A stretch of 64,000 nucleotides of DNA, from positions 1 to 64,000 of the forward strand of contig JAFDYT010000019.1 in the NCBI GenBank assembly GCA_018266055.1, given 5' to 3'. Below, one piece after another: positions 61,483-64,000 of the stretch (positions within the stretch are counted from its first letter, which is position 1; the number at the start of each line of letters is the position of its first letter). Under the pieces are notes generated by a model, which did not search any database, was not told the origin of the DNA, and saw only the letters and a list, made by a program, of their open reading frames with translations. This DNA is from Bacteroidota bacterium. Its GTDB lineage: Bacteria > Bacteroidota > Bacteroidia > Cytophagales > Cyclobacteriaceae. Both the position numbers and the translations under genes were made by a program.

Positions 61483-61890
61483 CTATTCAATCTTATCAAC
61501 CTTAAATACTCTGGCATGGTCTGGTTTATCTTCAATATGCCCAAGTTTATATTCTTCTGGTATTCCTTTGTCGATATAGAATTGCCCGGTGAGCTTTATG
61601 TACTCGTTTTTGCTAAAGTAGTCTCTGTCTAACTGACTGGCGCTGTCTGACTCTATAAAGAAATAGTCATCGTCGCTGGGCTCAGTCGCCGGATTTGTTT
61701 TGTACATAGTGGTGTCTACAAAGTTTGCGCAGTGGCACATCCAGTCGACACGCGTAGCAATAATTGTTTCAGTGGTATGGGATAGAATGAAAGGCCGATC
61801 AAATGGAGTGACGGTAGAATTGTAAAATAAAATGCTTAAGGCCAATCCAGTGGTGCTTAGTAACAAAATCACTAGACCTTTTATTTTCAT
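61483..61890 (-). CDS. Membrane-anchored small protein of unknown function
   Basis: 135 residues. One N-terminal helix (GLVILLLSTTGLALSILFYN) works as signal or anchor. The exported part has a CHC pair (DWMCHCANFVDT), acidic stretches and a final FKVDKIE. It starts 3 bp after the penicillin-acylase stop, so the two are co-transcribed. No function known to me; the CHC pair might bind a metal. Confidence 0.6.
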   Translation of the reverse strand: MKIKGLVILLLSTTGLALSILFYNSTVTPFDRPFILSHTTETIIATRVDWMCHCANFVDTTMYKTNPATEPSDDDYFFIESDSASQLDRDYFSKNEYIKLTGQFYIDKGIPEEYKLGHIEDKPDHARVFKVDKIE

Positions 61891-61893
61891 AGT

Positions 61894-63999
61894 CTACTTT
61901 CCTTCGAGTACCAGCTTTGTCGATGACTTTATAATCTCGTCTTTGTTCATCATCATTTTCCTGAACGTGCCCTTCACATACATTTCCGATTGGTCGCGGT
62001 AGTGACGGCTAAAAGGATTTCCCGATTGACCAGTAGGCAAAATACTGATGCTGTTTTCGATGTCAGAGAAATCGACGACGCGTCGGGTGCTTGGGCCCGC
62101 CAGCACTTTGTATTCGCCGGTTTCAGAGAAATCGCTGATCATGTTGTTGATCATCTCCGGGCTGCCGTTCATGGGAAACGGGCCTACTTCGAAGAAGCTG
62201 CGCAGCGCGGCAATCTTGCCGAGCGGATGAGGATTCTCCAGCGTATTGGCTTTGTCCCACGTCCACTGCGATACATTGCCACCCCATTTGTTCGTCAGGA
62301 AAGAAACAGACTCGCGGAACGACTGAAGTAAAATATCACTGCGGTTTTCCTTTTTGTCTTTGGAGTAAACGTTATCCCACCACAGTGAATTCTCGCGCGC
62401 GATCTGCGCCGCAATCTCGCTCTTTACCATGTGGTTTGACGCGAGAAAACGCTTATAGTTGGTGTCGCCCAGTTCGTCGGCGTAGGTATTGCGCAAAAAT
62501 TGGTTGATCCACTTATAATAAATGGTAGGGGCCGCATCGCGCGTGGTGACGGTGCCATTCCAGTTCTTGAGCACCTTCAGCGCTTCTTGTTCTTCACTGG
62601 ATAAGGTTTCACCCGCTGCCGCCGTGAGAAGGACTTTTACATTTTCAGTAAGCAGCGGATTAGTCACGTCAATCATCATCGAGCTGATGGATGTTCTATC
62701 CCAATCGCTTTTAGACTCCAGCAACTGCATGATGCGTTTGGCGCGATCTTCAGGCACATAATAGCCGGGATAAAGCATGCCCGCAATGGAATCAGGCTGG
62801 TTGTTGGCCGAATAGACATAGTTCCATTTCGGATTGACTGCCTGCGGATTTTGTGAGAAATCGAGAAAGGATTTGATGTCGTCTTTGCCGCTTGCACCGT
62901 CGAGCACAAAGTTGCGGTTGGCGCCGCTGTGCAGTGTATATAACTTGGCGGTTGCCCACCAGGCTATGTTTCCTTTGGCATCGCCGTACATTACATTCAA
63001 TCCGGGTGCGGCAATAAGCGATACGCCATGCTGAAATTCGCCGATGTTTTTCGCATGCGATATTTCGTACACCGCTTGCAAGGTTTTCATGGGTTGCTGC
63101 GTATAAGTCCACTGCATGGACAAAGGCGAAGTAACGTTGAGGTCATCCAGTAAGTCGTTTACGATTGGCCCATGGCGCGTGATCTTTACGTCGAGCAAGA
63201 CGTCCTTTTCATTTTTTACTTTGATTGTTTTCTTAATCACGTCGTAGTTCTTCCAGCCGTCGGGCGTTTTGTACTGCGCTGGGTCGCCAGGGTTGTTTTC
63301 TTCTTTATAAAAATCGAGGTCGTCGTTTTCAAACATCGTGAGGCCGTATGCATATTCCCTGTTGTGTCCCAGCAGCGGAAAGGGAACACCGGCCAGATGA
63401 TAGCCGTAGATTTCGTAGTCGGGCGTTACAATGTGGGCTTCGTACCACACGGTAGGTTGCGAGTACGCAATGTGCGGATCGTTGGCCAATATAACTTTAC
63501 CATTCTTTGCTTTGCCGGGCGCCACGACCCAGCCGTTGCTGCCAATGAATGCGGGCACCGGAAGCTGATCGACGATGTGATTTACGGCCGCGGAGATATT
63601 TCCGTACTGATCGCGCGGGCCTTTGGTGTTGCGGATCATCGTGGTGTTTGGTGTCGGCGTGATGCCGAGTTCTTTCACGTAATCGTCGCCGAGTTTTTCC
63701 TTAAGCTCCGTCAGCAGCGGGTCGGTTTTTTGTGCCATCGCAAAGCTGAATGACATGTAGCCAAACACGTTGTAGATATCCTTGAGTGTATATTTTTCTT
63801 TTTGAACGCCTACCAGCGAAAATTCAATCGGTGTGGGACCCTTTTCAATAAATTGGTTGACGCCATTGAGATAGGCGAGGGAAAGGAGATATGTTTCACT
63901 TTTTTTATCCAGGCTGTCGATGGCTTTGGCCGACGCCTCTTCAATACCGAGTCCGGCAAAGAACTTGTCGTTTTTGAGCGCGATGGATCCAAAGATTTC
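61894..63999 (-). CDS. Penicillin acylase family N-terminal-nucleophile hydrolase (5' partial)
   Basis: About 701 residues visible; the frame stays open to the window edge, so the start lies outside. The first ~110 visible residues correspond to the end of the alpha chain (LLSLAYLNGVNQFIEKGPTP, YMSFSFAMAQ). The beta chain begins at the catalytic serine in FIGSNGWVVAPGKAKNGK, followed by LANDPHIAYSQPTVWYEAHI and later YSANNQPDSIAGMLYPGYYV. Such enzymes are exported, cut themselves before the serine, and cleave amide bonds of penicillins or acyl-homoserine lactones. A small exported protein gene follows by 3 bp. Confidence 0.92.
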   Translation of the reverse strand, partial: EIFGSIALKNDKFFAGLGIEEASAKAIDSLDKKSETYLLSLAYLNGVNQFIEKGPTPIEFSLVGVQKEKYTLKDIYNVFGYMSFSFAMAQKTDPLLTELKEKLGDDYVKELGITPTPNTTMIRNTKGPRDQYGNISAAVNHIVDQLPVPAFIGSNGWVVAPGKAKNGKVILANDPHIAYSQPTVWYEAHIVTPDYEIYGYHLAGVPFPLLGHNREYAYGLTMFENDDLDFYKEENNPGDPAQYKTPDGWKNYDVIKKTIKVKNEKDVLLDVKITRHGPIVNDLLDDLNVTSPLSMQWTYTQQPMKTLQAVYEISHAKNIGEFQHGVSLIAAPGLNVMYGDAKGNIAWWATAKLYTLHSGANRNFVLDGASGKDDIKSFLDFSQNPQAVNPKWNYVYSANNQPDSIAGMLYPGYYVPEDRAKRIMQLLESKSDWDRTSISSMMIDVTNPLLTENVKVLLTAAAGETLSSEEQEALKVLKNWNGTVTTRDAAPTIYYKWINQFLRNTYADELGDTNYKRFLASNHMVKSEIAAQIARENSLWWDNVYSKDKKENRSDILLQSFRESVSFLTNKWGGNVSQWTWDKANTLENPHPLGKIAALRSFFEVGPFPMNGSPEMINNMISDFSETGEYKVLAGPSTRRVVDFSDIENSISILPTGQSGNPFSRHYRDQSEMYVKGTFRKMMMNKDEIIKSSTKLVLEGK

Positions 64000-64000
64000 C

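Noticed and set aside
63769-63999. Frameshift or start inside the penicillin acylase gene near 63768
   Set aside because: The frame is continuous up to the window edge and the upstream residues fit the alpha chain; the gene is only cut by the window.

Overview
The window looks like chromosomal DNA of a Bacteroidota bacterium, most likely Cytophagales. The signs are two TonB-dependent receptors with an N-terminal carboxypeptidase-like domain, an ECF sigma/FecR/STN signalling set, a LytS-LytTR two-component pair, a secreted beta-propeller protein with a type IX secretion (T9SS) tail, DUF1080, D-TA and RidA families, and -7 promoter boxes of the form TAnnTTTG. No rRNA, tRNA, CRISPR array or prophage was found.

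Layout. 1-2515: 3' part of a metzincin-like protein with an AT-rich C-terminal tip, followed by an overlapping small exported protein (toxin/immunity-like arrangement). 2638-10487 (minus): a TonB receptor with a DUF2141 protein, and an operon of a second TonB receptor, a TPR-like exported protein, a sensor kinase and a LytTR regulator. 10653-17612 (plus): a zinc-binding CZB protein and a DUF983 protein, then a TolC/adaptor/RND efflux operon with a small trailing gene; both units start at promoters with the same CRP/FNR-type dyad at the same distance from the -7 box. 17781-19093: DUF1080 and SRPBCC genes. 19249-19584: a 21-bp tandem array. 19777-27307 (minus): DUF1624 membrane protein, a possible 30-residue membrane peptide, and an ECF sigma -> FecR -> STN -> three lipoproteins cluster. 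27382-29766: MacB/FtsX-type permease. 30080-30735: tandem FNR-like boxes and a second 21-bp array. 31097-35541: AT-rich accessory stretch with small orphan genes, REP palindromes around a RAYT transposase, and a 160-bp tandem duplication full of small hairpins. 35659-42623: phytase-like esterase, an atypical pyruvate kinase, and the large T9SS propeller protein. 42631-43864: STAS-like protein, a Crp/Fnr regulator and a tiny membrane protein.

43997-57284 is a sugar-acid and amino-acid catabolic block. UxaC, an SDR fructuronate reductase candidate, UxuA, KDG kinase and KDPG aldolase form a complete route from glucuronate to pyruvate plus glyceraldehyde-3-phosphate, with an ExuT-type importer. 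Inside it a tight minus-strand operon (GntP/DsdX-type permease, RidA, zinc/PLP D-amino-acid enzyme, M19 dipeptidase) reads best as D-serine or D-amino-acid use. 57378-64000 (minus) holds an M16 peptidase, small membrane proteins and a penicillin-acylase family enzyme cut by the window end.

The most interesting material is the pair of 21-bp arrays (about 16 units each, dyad-symmetric, both able to encode an S-x-H-[LV]-x-T-[KR] heptapeptide) and the shared CRP/FNR-like operator found at four sites, two of them upstream of the second array.
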